From Tritrichomonas musculus (Eukaryota > Parabasalia > Tritrichomonadida > Tritrichomonadidae): DNA of 64,000 nt. The position numbers and the translations under genes are program-made. The stretch covers positions 3,658,001 through 3,722,000 of the forward strand of contig JAPFFF010000007.1 of the NCBI GenBank assembly GCA_039105265.1. Reading direction: 5' to 3'. Below, piece by piece: positions 18,487 to 27,700 of this stretch. The notes under the pieces are model-generated. The model was not told the origin of the DNA and ran no database searches. It worked only from the letters and a program-made list of their open reading frames with translations. Each line of letters starts with the position of its first letter. The first letter of the stretch is position 1.

Positions 18487-18767
18487 ATCAAATGCAGCAC
18501 AACCCAGATTTGGAATGGAGATACATCAGGGATTGCCAACGGCGGCTACGTCGAGTCAAAAATAATATGCAAATGGGTGGACTACTGAGCTATCGCAAGG
18601 GCAATATCATATTGGTCCATTACGATACATCCAAAACTGAGAAGAAGCATGAGAAGCATAGGCGCATATTCAATGAGATTGCCGAATTCATTAGATACCA
18701 TAATGAGAACGTCGAATGCAAATTGCTGAAGCCATATCGTAGATTCCAGTTGAATGATGATAAGCAA

Positions 18768-18783
18768 GCAGGAACTGCGTTCT
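18768..18783 (+). repeat. R16 copy in E3 integrase remnant
   Basis: GCAGGAACTGCGTTCT in sense, read as AGTAF(Y). The E5 integrase has it at the same place (37790); the E1 integrase has no counterpart of this stretch. Confidence 0.85.
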
Positions 18784-18935
18784 ATGTACCGTATACCAAA
18801 ACCACAACTGGTCGAACGCCTAAGTCTGATGATGAGCGAGCTACCGTAACTATCCCCATTATGTATACCCGATTCGTGGCAACCAATTATGCATCGCTAG
18901 GTAAAGACTATAAGCAGTACTTTGCTATCTAATAA

Positions 18936-19268
18936 ATGCCAAAGCGCTATTTCCATACACAGACCACCGAGTTTAAGCTACCTGAGGACTTCATATATAG
19001 TCGCAATAAGAAGTACATCGTAGTGCAGTATGTGGGAGCTATCCTGAATAAGACCATCATCGGTGATTTGATGGTACACTCGGATATTGTTGAATTCGAC
19101 CCATACTGCGACCACTTCATAATGCTAGCCAACAGACGGCAAACCAAGTATCGCAAATATGAGATGCTCAATAGGACCAAGCGGGATTTCAAAATATGGT
19201 TCACAGACCTGTATGGTAATAAGATAAAACCCGATGCATTCGTGCTATCGTGCTTGCTAATCTATTGA
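18936..19268 (+). CDS. Conserved 110-aa protein, possible minor capsid domain, E3
   Basis: MPKRYFHTQTTEFKLPEDFI start. Differs from the E5 protein (37305) by one residue (NKI versus NEI), while the next gene differs strongly from its E5 counterpart. Core motifs DLMVHSDIVEF, MLANRRQTKYRKYE and WFTDLYGNKIKPDAFVLS as in the E1 protein at 4025. Follows the integrase remnant after three bases. See the E1 entry for the structural argument; the function stays inferred. Confidence 0.65.
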   Translation: MPKRYFHTQTTEFKLPEDFIYSRNKKYIVVQYVGAILNKTIIGDLMVHSDIVEFDPYCDHFIMLANRRQTKYRKYEMLNRTKRDFKIWFTDLYGNKIKPDAFVLSCLLIY

Positions 19269-20301
19269 CCACAGTATGGCCTATATAGGAGTTTATTTTT
19301 GGGTAAATGAGTAGACATTATGATCATGCGACTAATACTCTCACGATAGAACCCGGACAATATGATAATTTAAATAAAAACAATGCTATAGATCAAATAA
19401 CTATTAGTCCAAATGGTCACACCATTTATATAATACCTCACGTGATAATACCACCACCATTTGTACGTAACTTCTTTGCTCGAAAAGAGCCTGATGAGGA
19501 TGGCATTGGAATTAAGTCTATAAAATATTACTTCTGTTTGTCAAATTCGTATGATGCGGATTATATCTGGACTTGGGAAAACTCATTCGATAAAGATGTT
19601 GTTTATCTAGGGGAACGTCCAAAACGACTAACTGATAATATGAATATATGTTTGCCAGTTAAATATTTCGAGGTAAACATTGTTAATAAAGTTCGGCTAA
19701 CAGTTGGGCGGAGATGCGAAGAAGGATTTTATATCCCATTATTGGCTGAAGAGAGTGACCAAATACCTACTGTGAATATTGTTCAAAACACTCGTGTATA
19801 TCACAGCCCTAATAAGTCCAGACAAAGTGAGAAGAATATTGAGTTTGCATTTGCCAAAAAACCCACAAATGCACCTCGTCCAAAACCCCTTCCACCACCA
19901 CCAGGTGTAACGCCAATTACAACTGAACAACGTATTAATGATATACGCAAACAGCCCAAGGTTGATGGCAATGGTGTATATCGTTCGACGGATATTCGGC
20001 CTGCAACCGCACCAATTACTCTAGCTAAGAAAAATGGTGATAAGCAGGAATATCGCGTAAAATATGAAACACAGTATGACCTGGTTAGAAATATTCGAAA
20101 TAGATTACAGCAAAGCAAGCTCGATTTCGAGGCCATAAGTAATCCAAGCATACAATCATCAGCTAGGGTTCTAACACCAAACAAGAGTCAAAACCGAATT
20201 GCTAGCAAACCGCGTGATAGAATACGTGATACTCCAACACCATCCAAATCCAATTCGGTATCATTTGGACCATCATTCAAAAACATCGGATTCCAGCCCA
20301 A

Positions 20302-20317
20302 GCAGGAACTGCGTTCT
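20302..20317 (+). repeat. R16 copy in proline-rich gene of E3
   Basis: GCAGGAACTGCGTTCT in sense, read as QELRS(N), the same frame as in the E2 polymerase. Confidence 0.85.
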
Positions 20318-20341
20318 AACTCCCAAAGTCTGCATATTGAG

Positions 20342-20347
20342 GACCTT
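20342..20347. other. E4 target duplication GACCTT, left copy
   Basis: Matches 49966-49971. Confidence 0.93.
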
Positions 20348-20607
20348 AGTAGTGATTATAGACCGGCTGAGCAGGGGATAAAAAAGGGGTATCAAAAGGG
20401 GTAGGGTTAAAATACATATTTTAAGTTAACGGTCGCCGCTTTTGAATCTTCATCTTTGAATTTACATCTTTGAACTTGTTTAGTAGTATATATCAGTCGG
20501 TTTCCGTCAGGCTAAAGCCCGCCGTCAACACGACTAATGAACAAAAATAACACAACTCAAAAAATCGAACTTTCAAAAATTTTTTATTTTTTTATCGGCA
20601 GTTTATA

Positions 20608-20639
20608 ATGTCAAACCAAGCGGAACAATTAAGCACCCT
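20608..20639 (+). pseudogene. 68-aa TIR gene of E4, left copy, split by E5 (rest 46562-46736)
   Basis: First 32 bases (MSNQAEQLST) before E5; the remaining 175 bases follow at 46562 after one CACCCT, rebuilding the length of the intact right copy at 49499. Provides the proof of the E5 insertion site. Confidence 0.92.
20634..20639. other. E5 target duplication CACCCT, left copy
   Basis: Matches 46556-46561. Confidence 0.95.
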
Positions 20640-21121
20640 AGTAGTGATGGTAGTTCCGCATGGGGACCAGATAAATTTCAAATATAACAGCCACATCTAA
20701 CCTAATTTTGATATTCACATAACCATTTAAAATTAAGCTCCAGACCTTGAATTTTTGCTGAAATGTCATAGTCCAAATCAAAGGAATCTATGGTCTTTTA
20801 AAGGAAATTGCATGTGCCAGGTATTCCCTCCATATCCCCAATATCCCCATGCGGAACTACCAGGATGCATATCCATGCTCACTACTAAGAGGTTCACTTA
20901 AGGGGTCACACATCACACCTCATACCTCACACCTCATATCTCACACCTCACACCTCACCTCAAATTGGTATAGGGGTACCCAAGAGGGGCCTCTCAAAAT
21001 CCATTTTAGGTAAATTCCATTCGGCTTCGCCTCAAGATAAATGCTTACGCATTTCCATAAATTGACAATCCCAAAAATAATGCTATTCTTGAATCAATTT
21101 AATTTTTTATCTGGTTTGAAA

Positions 21122-22366
21122 ATGAGCGTTGTCCCAACTAACACCCAAGTAGTTTCATATGAAGGTTCTTTCTGCAAGGAATTGGAGATTCGTATGAACA
21201 AAATATTGAATAAATCCCAACGTGATCATAATCGCGAGTCAGCTATCAAGTGCTATATACATAAGGAGCTCTCGCTTGATGAGTACGATGAGTGGATCCA
21301 AGATATGAATACCAAAATTGATAGTTATACAAACATTGAATCTCCTGAGCGAGCACTGCTAATGAAGGAGTTATCATATATCAACCGAGATCGCGAACGT
21401 CTAATGAAATTTCAAGATGAGCTCGATAAGAAACGCAAAACTTTGATTTACAGTTATACGCACCCCCTTGATTATGCTATTGACATCATCACAAAGGATA
21501 TCAATATGTTCAACCAGAATTTGCTCAGTTGCATATTCGAATCGTTTGTCAATAAGGTCAAATCCTTATGTCCCAAAGACAAATTATATGAGGGTACCAT
21601 TAAATTCGTATACTATGATAGAACCTCTACCAAGGTCATAAACCTATTCGATTCATTAACACAAAGATTAATATCTAGCTTCACCAAGTTACTCGCTGAA
21701 GTTGCAACAAATGAATATTTCGCAAATGATATACATAAATATGATTCCCTAGTGAAATTGCGCGAGGAAATCAGTAATGCTTGTTATAATCTATACCTTG
21801 GAACAATCATTGATGCAATCGATAATAAACTTGATCAATATCCCCCAACTGAAATGTCATCTAGTGAACTCGTTATTGGGTACTCTAGAGTACTCATGAA
21901 GAATCTCAATGAATATATCTTACACGATTTATCCAAAATCATCGATAAGGAAATCAAGGATTGCATTGCAAAAATATGTGAAAATGAGCTCTTAAATTAT
22001 ATCCACATTAAGGAACCAGAGATGGCTGAGAAATCCAAACAGAGTTTGACTGAGGTATCTGCCAAGGTATCTGCCAAGGAATCTGCCAAGGAATCAAATG
22101 CCGTACCCCAAACTACACCCATTATAGCTGAAGTATATGAGATTGATCAGGAGAAGACCTTAGACGATTTCATAAAGGGTCTCCCAAATGATAAGATATG
22201 TATAGTAGAATTGACTCAAAAATATAATGCGTACTTCGACACTAATGTAAACCCTCGTGGATTAGGTGTAATACTCTCAAAATCGGGTAAACTGAGAACG
22301 CAGTTCCTGCTTAAGACCATTGCATGGGAGAAGAGTAAGAGAGTTATATACTATAGCAAGGCTTGA
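21122..22366 (+). CDS. TIR-borne 414-aa protein, left copy
   Basis: MSVVPTNTQVVSYEGSFCKE start, chosen because the leader ATTTTTTATCTGG...AAATG matches other starts (22572, 55875, 56320); an upstream in-frame ATG at 21041 is less likely. Mostly alpha-helical with charged coils, an alanine/serine repeat (SAKVSAKESAKES) near 325, and a C-terminal 70 residues (TLDDFIKGLPNDKICIVELT ... NPRGLGVILSKSGKLRTQFL) that look like a winged-helix DNA-binding fold of the viral primase/replication type. Identical to the right-TIR copy at 44829. Function unknown; a TIR-resident DNA-binding protein is plausible. Confidence 0.7.
   Translation: MSVVPTNTQVVSYEGSFCKELEIRMNKILNKSQRDHNRESAIKCYIHKELSLDEYDEWIQDMNTKIDSYTNIESPERALLMKELSYINRDRERLMKFQDELDKKRKTLIYSYTHPLDYAIDIITKDINMFNQNLLSCIFESFVNKVKSLCPKDKLYEGTIKFVYYDRTSTKVINLFDSLTQRLISSFTKLLAEVATNEYFANDIHKYDSLVKLREEISNACYNLYLGTIIDAIDNKLDQYPPTEMSSSELVIGYSRVLMKNLNEYILHDLSKIIDKEIKDCIAKICENELLNYIHIKEPEMAEKSKQSLTEVSAKVSAKESAKESNAVPQTTPIIAEVYEIDQEKTLDDFIKGLPNDKICIVELTQKYNAYFDTNVNPRGLGVILSKSGKLRTQFLLKTIAWEKSKRVIYYSKA
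22295..22310 (-). repeat. R16 copy in TIR gene (antisense)
   Basis: AGAACGCAGTTCCTGC in the coding strand, read as RTQFL. Confidence 0.85.
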
Positions 22367-22571
22367 ATAATTTATTTTTGGACTTATGAGGATTCCCAAT
22401 TAAAGGATTTACCTAAAATGAATTTTATGACCCCCCTCTTGGGTACCCCTATACCAATTTGAGGTGAGGTATGAGGTATGAGGTGTGAGGTATGAGGTGT
22501 GAGGTGTGAGGTGTGAGATGAGTCCATAACTAACTAGTTCTCAATGCAACTCAATTTTTATCCAGCTTGAA
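22367..22571. repeat. Inner inverted copy and GAGGTRT heptamer run
   Basis: No gene. ACCTAAAATGAATTTTATGA, CCTCTTGGGTACCCCTATAC and TTGAGGTGAGG are followed by about eight heptamers GAGGTRT (22460-22517). Then the leader of the KilA-N gene. Confidence 0.8.
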
Positions 22572-23339
22572 ATGGAATCAACAGCAATCAACATTCCAAT
22601 GTCAGCCATTGTCGAACCAATCAATGACGAATATGAATACATCCAGTATAATGAGAAGCTTCGTTTGATACATTCAATCAAAGATGATATGTACCAGATG
22701 CAATCGATTCTCACTGCATGTAATTCAAAGAAACAAGCTTATAGGTGGAGGCAACTCGCTGAAACCAATGAAATTCTTGATGAATTATCGTCACAGCAAA
22801 ATTGCTGCGACCTAGATATTGTTCAAGATAGACCTAATTTACCGAATGATTTGAAAGGCACATACATTCACCGATTGCTTGTCAATGATGTTGCATGCTG
22901 GGCTAATCGAAAGTATGCCATATATATTGCCAAACTATTGGATTCATATTTTGAGAAGCAACGTGAGCAGCTGGTTAACAAAATCGATGACCTAACTCCA
23001 AGGGCTGTCCCCAAAGATCACAAACATAGCTACCGATATATGATATGGCTTGAGGAACTTCCCAAAAATAAGAATTTTGTGATACTTCATCTCGTTCGTC
23101 GCAACAAGCATTCATGGAGGCAGGTCAGTAAGATTTATCAAGATGAGAAGAAGCGCTGGGCATATGTTGATGACCTACCAATTGCGATGACCCCGAATGA
23201 AGATATCAAACGAATGGCCAAAGCTATGTTCAAAGGGGATGATGTCCGTGTAGGTGGTACTGATATTATCATTAACAAATCATGCCTTGATGAGTTTCAT
23301 GAAGCTGTAGACAAATACTTTAAAAATATACATCTTTAA
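22572..23339 (+). CDS. KilA-N domain protein (255 aa), E5
   Basis: KilA-N DNA-binding pattern: AYRWRQLAETNEILDEL (about 57-75), GTYIHRLLVNDVACWANRKY (about 97-117) and AIYIAKLLDSYFEKQ. The C-terminal part (SYRYMIWLEELPKNKNFVIL, LVRRNKHSWRQVSKI, IAMTPNEDIKRMAKAMFKGD) is shared with the E7 copy at 56320. KilA-N proteins occur in large DNA viruses and phages and bind DNA, often as regulators. First gene inside the left TIR, followed in the same direction by the PolB-adjacent gene, HNH and PolB. Carries the R14 hairpin word at 22794. Confidence 0.85.
   Translation: MESTAINIPMSAIVEPINDEYEYIQYNEKLRLIHSIKDDMYQMQSILTACNSKKQAYRWRQLAETNEILDELSSQQNCCDLDIVQDRPNLPNDLKGTYIHRLLVNDVACWANRKYAIYIAKLLDSYFEKQREQLVNKIDDLTPRAVPKDHKHSYRYMIWLEELPKNKNFVILHLVRRNKHSWRQVSKIYQDEKKRWAYVDDLPIAMTPNEDIKRMAKAMFKGDDVRVGGTDIIINKSCLDEFHEAVDKYFKNIHL
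22794..22807. repeat. R14 hairpin word in KilA-N gene (E5)
   Basis: CAGCAAAATTGCTG, read as QQNC(C). Same word in the E7 KilA-N gene and between genes. Confidence 0.75.
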
Positions 23340-23345
23340 ATAATA

Positions 23346-23356
23346 TTTTATTTTTG
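23346..23356 (+). promoter_or_regulatory. TTTTATTTTTG leader motif (example)
   Basis: TTTTATTTTTG just before CATAAATG. The same leader stands before 57149, 43202 (TTTATTTTTG at 43187), 19307, and on the minus strand before 37280, 38999, 40010, 60362, 60672 and 5483. Position a few to about 30 bases before the start suggests a core promoter or initiator for short-leader transcripts (inference). Confidence 0.55.
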
Positions 23357-23361
23357 CATAA

Positions 23362-23895
23362 ATGGATATTTCAGCTACAGAATCTGACACTGATATACTC
23401 TCAAAAATCGTAGATGGTATCACCGATTTACGCCGAGATGTCAAGCATTTGATTAAACGTTGGAGCAGTAAACGCAAACCTTCCACAGATTCAACTCAGG
23501 ATTCACCTCAGGACTCAACTCAGGATTCACCTCCTGAAGCAACTGAGAACGCAGTTCCTACCTCACCTCCTGATGAAACTGAAACTCAATCTATTGAACA
23601 TCCTCGACCTCGTTTAAATAGAACTCATATATTCAATCGAAGCAAGTTTTTGGATATTGAGGATCACGACCGATTGATCCAATATGTCACATCAAAGGAT
23701 GTAATTGATGCGGTCTCCAACGTGGAACCTCATAAACGAGTAACTCTATTGCGTAGACTCATCTACGATAACCTAAAGTTGAGTATCTCCATGTATATGA
23801 CCCAAAAATTAATCAACACCCATATGCCTATAAACGGTCCCCCAAGGGAAACAGCTCCAGACCCCGATGATGAGATCGATACAACCGATTTCTAA
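23362..23895 (+). CDS. PolB-adjacent conserved protein (177 aa), E5
   Basis: Same family as 17657, 57149 and 60711. N-terminal DILSKIVDGITDLRRDVKHL helix, a Ser/Thr/Pro/Asp linker with QDSPQDSTQDSPPE repeats, and the conserved C-terminal domain RTHIFNRSKFLDIEDHDRLI ... LKLSISMYMTQKLINTHM, with an acidic end DEIDTTDF. Here the HNH gene lies between it and PolB, all in one direction. Candidate terminal protein or replication partner (inference). Confidence 0.65.
   Translation: MDISATESDTDILSKIVDGITDLRRDVKHLIKRWSSKRKPSTDSTQDSPQDSTQDSPPEATENAVPTSPPDETETQSIEHPRPRLNRTHIFNRSKFLDIEDHDRLIQYVTSKDVIDAVSNVEPHKRVTLLRRLIYDNLKLSISMYMTQKLINTHMPINGPPRETAPDPDDEIDTTDF
23546..23561 (-). repeat. R16 copy (15/16) in PolB-adjacent gene
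   Basis: AGAACGCAGTTCCTAC on the coding strand, read as (E)NAVP; absent from the sister genes at 17657 and 57149. Confidence 0.7.
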
Positions 23896-23918
23896 TTTAA
23901 ATTTTTATTTTTATCCAA

Positions 23919-24680
23919 ATGGCTACAGAAGCAGTAACTGAGATTGAACATTTACAGCAAATAATCGAGTCACTCCAACAGGAGAACCTCGAATTGATGA
24001 AGCATAACCAGCTTCTTCAAGAAGAGAATTCAAAGCTGACCGAGCTGTTGGAGCAAGTTGATGACGATATTGAAGGACCTGTTGATGAGGAAGCTGATTG
24101 TGAAGAGAATTCTAAGTGGCTACCTCTCAAAGGATTTGATGATTACGTGATTAAAAACTACTACCCATACGACATCAAACGAATATCTACTGGGTGTATT
24201 GTTAAAGAATACGACCATGGTGATGGATATATTTGTGCAAGTCTACTTCTGGGTAATAAACAAAAAAATTGTAGAAAGCATGTATTGGTAGCTCGTCAAT
24301 TCATATTAAATGATGACCCAAAACATAAAACAATGGTTGACCACATAAATAAGCACCGAGATGACAACCACACAACGAATCTCCGTTGGGTCACACCAAG
24401 CGATAATACCAAAAATAAATCTTCACACAGAGGTATTGAATATGAGTATGTGAAAGAGATTCCGGATGATGCGATTGTTGTAGATTCATATGGAAAATAC
24501 AAATTTGAAGACTATTACTTTCACGATGACAAATTTTATTTCTACAACGGGATTGAGTATAGAATACTTCATATCTGCACCAATAAGAATGGATGTAAGT
24601 ATGTATGCGCTATGAACACTGAAGGACAGAAAACATCAATATGGTACTCCAAATTCAAGCGAATATATAACCTTGAGTGA
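23919..24680 (+). CDS. HNH homing-type endonuclease with coiled-coil N terminus (253 aa)
   Basis: Residues 5-50 form a coiled coil (IEHLQQIIESLQQENLELMK). A NUMOD4-like segment follows (KWLPLKGFDDYVIKNYYPYD, ISTGCIVKEY), then HNH_3: HVLVARQFILNDDPKHKTMV, DHINKHRDDN, NLRWVTPSDNTKNK (about 125-170), with the expected H...DH.N...N...N pattern. Such enzymes are usually free-standing homing endonucleases of phages and large viruses. It sits between the PolB-adjacent gene and PolB, whereas E2 has no gene there, so it appears to be cargo that moves independently. Confidence 0.88.
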   Translation: MATEAVTEIEHLQQIIESLQQENLELMKHNQLLQEENSKLTELLEQVDDDIEGPVDEEADCEENSKWLPLKGFDDYVIKNYYPYDIKRISTGCIVKEYDHGDGYICASLLLGNKQKNCRKHVLVARQFILNDDPKHKTMVDHINKHRDDNHTTNLRWVTPSDNTKNKSSHRGIEYEYVKEIPDDAIVVDSYGKYKFEDYYFHDDKFYFYNGIEYRILHICTNKNGCKYVCAMNTEGQKTSIWYSKFKRIYNLE

Positions 24681-24772
24681 TTCCGATTTGCTATTTAATC
24701 GATTAAAATTCAAAAATAATATTTAATCAATATTTTTGCGATGACTATTTTTGTATTTTTACGTTCAGGCAA

Positions 24773-27700
24773 ATGAGTAATATTACAAACGGACATTTTG
24801 GTAAAATTCCTACAAAAACTGTCAAAAATTATATCAATATTGTTAATAATGAGTTCGGTGGCAACATCCCAACCAACCTCACATATGTCGCTCAGCTGAG
24901 CAAGCTCAGTAGGTTCCTCAATGAGAAATCATTTGTAGATCGAATAGGTTTTGATACTAGGTCTGCTCTTCAGGAATCGCATTTTGATACATTCTTTGGA
25001 CAACTGAGGGCTGAACAAGAGGATGAGCAGTTGAGGGCTGAAACTGAACAGAGGTTGCGTAAACTAGAGGATGACAGACTTGAACAGGAACGCCTTAAGC
25101 AGGAACAGGAACTTGCTGAGAAGGAACGTAAACGGCTTGAGCGTGATCGATTGAAACAGGAGCGATTGGCTAAAGAAGCAGAAGAGCAGGAACGCAAACG
25201 GCTTGAGCGTGATCGATTGAAACAGGAGAGATTGGAACAGGAACTTGCTGAGAAGGAACGCAAACGGCTTGAGCGTGATCGATTGAAACAGGAACGTGAA
25301 CGCAAGCGAATTGCCGAAGAGAGGGAACGGGAGCTGAATCGTAAGATTACGAATGGGAATTTCGATAAAAGGTATATACCTACAGAAACTGTCAAAAATT
25401 ATATCAATATTGTTAATAATGAGTTCGGTGGCAACATCCCCCTCACTGATAAATATATTGTTCAGCTGACTAAACTTTCGGGGTTCCTCAATGAGAACTC
25501 ATTTATAACTCGCACAGGTTTCAATCCCGATGGTATTCTCGAGGAATCACATTTTGATACATTCTTTGGACAACTTAGGGATGAACGTGCTGAGCAGGAG
25601 CGCTTGGAACAGGAACGTATTGAGCGTGAGCGTGCTGAGCGGGAACTTCTTGAACAGGAGCGTGCTGAACAGGAGCGATTGGAGCGTAAACGTGCAAAGA
25701 GACATGCCAAAAAAGCTCGTAAACGGGAGCGTGCTGAGCAGGAGCGCTTGGAACAGGAACGTATTGAGCGTGAGCGTGCTGAACGCCTTGCAGATGATAA
25801 TGATTATTTCAATAAATTCAATAGAGCTGATTACAAGGTTGATAACCCCATTGATGCATTTCAACATAAGAATACTCGAGATAAGTTTAAACAAAAACTT
25901 GTAAGGGAACGTAATGAGCATGAGCGTGCTGAACGCCTTGCAGCCGATAATGATTATTTCAATAAATTTGATAGAACTGATTACAAGGTTGATGATCCCA
26001 TTGATGCATTTCATCGTATGAATACTCGAGATAAGTTTAAACAAAAACTTGTAAGGGAACGTATTGAGCGTGAGCGTGCTGAACGCCTTGCAGCCGATAA
26101 TGATTACTTCAGTAAATTCAATAGAGATGATTACAAGATTAATGACCCCATTGATGCATTTCATCGTATGAATACTCAAGATGAGTTCCAACAGCAATTA
26201 GATGATGAACGTAAGGTATATTCATATTTCGACAAATATTATCCCGAATATCTCAATAGAGCTGAAATACAAGATATACTCAAAAACAGGTCCAAAGTTA
26301 TAAAACTAGCTCATATTATTGATGGTAGCACTAATATTGATGGTATCCCCAAGGACCCTGAAAATAATGAGATATTCGAATACCTCGGCGAGTTTGGACA
26401 TGATTTCAAATCGAAACATACTGGTTTCCTCATGGTGAATGAACCTGAGGACTATGATAGGGCTGTAGAGGCTTGGAATAAATATAACAAATATGCTGAT
26501 AATGATTACAATGAACGCGAGGATATTGATACATATGAGCCAATATACATATACTACTTCAACTCGATATCTACATTGAACAGTATATATGATGGTTTGC
26601 AACAGGTTTATAAACGCGAGGTAAAACCATTCAAAATCTATTTCCAACTCTCGGGCGTATTTGAGACCTCCAGTGCTGAGAATGACACATTCCAATATAC
26701 AGCTAGGGAAATCAATTGGAACAACTATAAGTCAGCCATCCCAATTGTGGTTCGTGATGAGCAATCACTTGATATCGTGAAGTATTATATTGAATCAGTA
26801 CTGCACTCATATGAAACCTCAACATCGAGCACCAAGTTGATTCTCGTAGGAACCGTTTCATTCACAGTATCTCGAATGGTCAAGGTTAGTGGTCCCATCA
26901 AAGATTTGCCTAAGGAAATCAAAAATAATAAATTCATCATCACAGATAACGCCGATGACAATCTATGTTGGTATCGATTTCTGGCTGCATGTCTCGATGA
27001 CCATCTAGTTAAACCCAAATCTGGTTGCAAACCCAAATCTGGTTGCAAAACTAAGCATCGTACTCAAGCAGCTAGGAAGCTCCTATGCGAGGATCACAAT
27101 ATAGTGTATTCAACTAAGCCATCTCAAGCTGCAATTGACCTCCTGAACAACTATCCGGGTACATCAATTGAATCCATGAAGGCATCTGCTGAGAAGCATC
27201 ACTTGAATATTGACATCTATGAGTACTTGCAGGATCGCAAGGTGTATAACCTTCAGGACCAGTGGAAATACAATAGTGATAACTCATTTAGGAAATCCGC
27301 ATTGCTGTTCACTCAAAATCGAATCATTCATATAATGTACATCAAGGATGCTGAGAAGCTGACCAACATCCATATCTGCCCAAAGTGTGGTTCATATGCA
27401 CATTATGGTCATCACAATATGAAGCGTTTCGAGAACCATGTTGATAACTGTACTGGTGTATTTCGAAAACAATTCATACCCAATCGTGAACCACTACCAT
27501 ACTGTCCACATATACTCAGCAATCCGGTGTACGAATATTGCTTAGCCTATGGTCTCGAATGGAAACCCAACATATATTACATCACCTACGATTTCGAAAC
27601 AGTTGAACAGCCTGTGAATGCATCTATTGGTTCATCCACATCCATCAACTCACGACTGATTCCCCTTAGTGTATCATCATGTGTCAAATCGCAATCTGGT

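Larger units (their letters stand above)
18481..18932 (+). pseudogene. INT: Integrase of E3, C-terminal third (5' part displaced by E2)
   Basis: Open from the E2 border to TAA at 18932. Aligns to the last 150 residues of the E5 integrase with few changes: PNQMQHNPDLEWRYIRDCQR, GGLLSYRKGNIILVHYDTSK, TVTIPIMYTRFVATNYAS. The catalytic core is missing here and should lie left of E2. An internal ATG at 18492 could start a 146-residue product, but it would lack all catalytic residues. Three bases separate its stop from the following 110-residue gene. Confidence 0.9.
19307..20347 (+). pseudogene. Proline-rich protein of E3 split by E4 (second part 49972-50328)
   Basis: First 347 codons, ending in LHIEDL where E4 begins. 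The remaining 118 residues (DNSESTEIYQF ... NDMGDIPD) continue in frame at 49972 after one copy of GACCTT is discounted, giving 465 residues, close to the 487 of the E5 counterpart. N-terminal 150 residues are beta-rich (TLTIEPGQYDN, TIYIIPHVIIPPPF); the rest is Pro/Ser-rich with KPSTAKPSMAKPSTAKP repeats near the end. As it stands, translation runs 18 residues into the E4 TIR and stops at 20404. Function unknown. Confidence 0.88.
20348..20639. repeat. E4 left TIR, outer part (inner part 46562-46780)
   Basis: Reverse complement of 49674-49965. Contains AGCAGGGGATAAAAAAGG near the end, GTTAACGGTCGCC, the family I block TTTAGTAGTATATATCAGTC / GGTTTCCGTCAGGCTAAAGC, and the start of the 68-residue gene. 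E5 cuts it at 20639. Together with its inner part it is 511 bp. Confidence 0.93.
20640..22519. repeat. E5 left TIR (1880 bp) with internal gene
   Basis: Reverse complement of 44683-46555, with very few differences: a C/T change near 20857 and one heptamer more in the inner GAGGTRT run. It holds a complete 414-residue gene. That gene is flanked by its own inverted repeats (20905-21008 and 22408-22518: CCTCAAATTGGTATAGGGGT and its complement, plus heptamer runs). GGACCAGATA lies 24 bp from the end at 20664. Confidence 0.93.

Noticed and set aside
25080-25340. CRISPR-like or satellite array
   Set aside because: The repeats lie in an open frame and encode charged coils; spacers are not unique sequences. 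The GAGGTRT heptamers are likewise simple tandem repeats.
24970-26197. Ser/Arg-rich and hydrophobic minus-strand frames in the PolB N terminus
   Set aside because: Shadows of the Glu/Arg-rich repeats; absent from the E2 and E8 PolBs.
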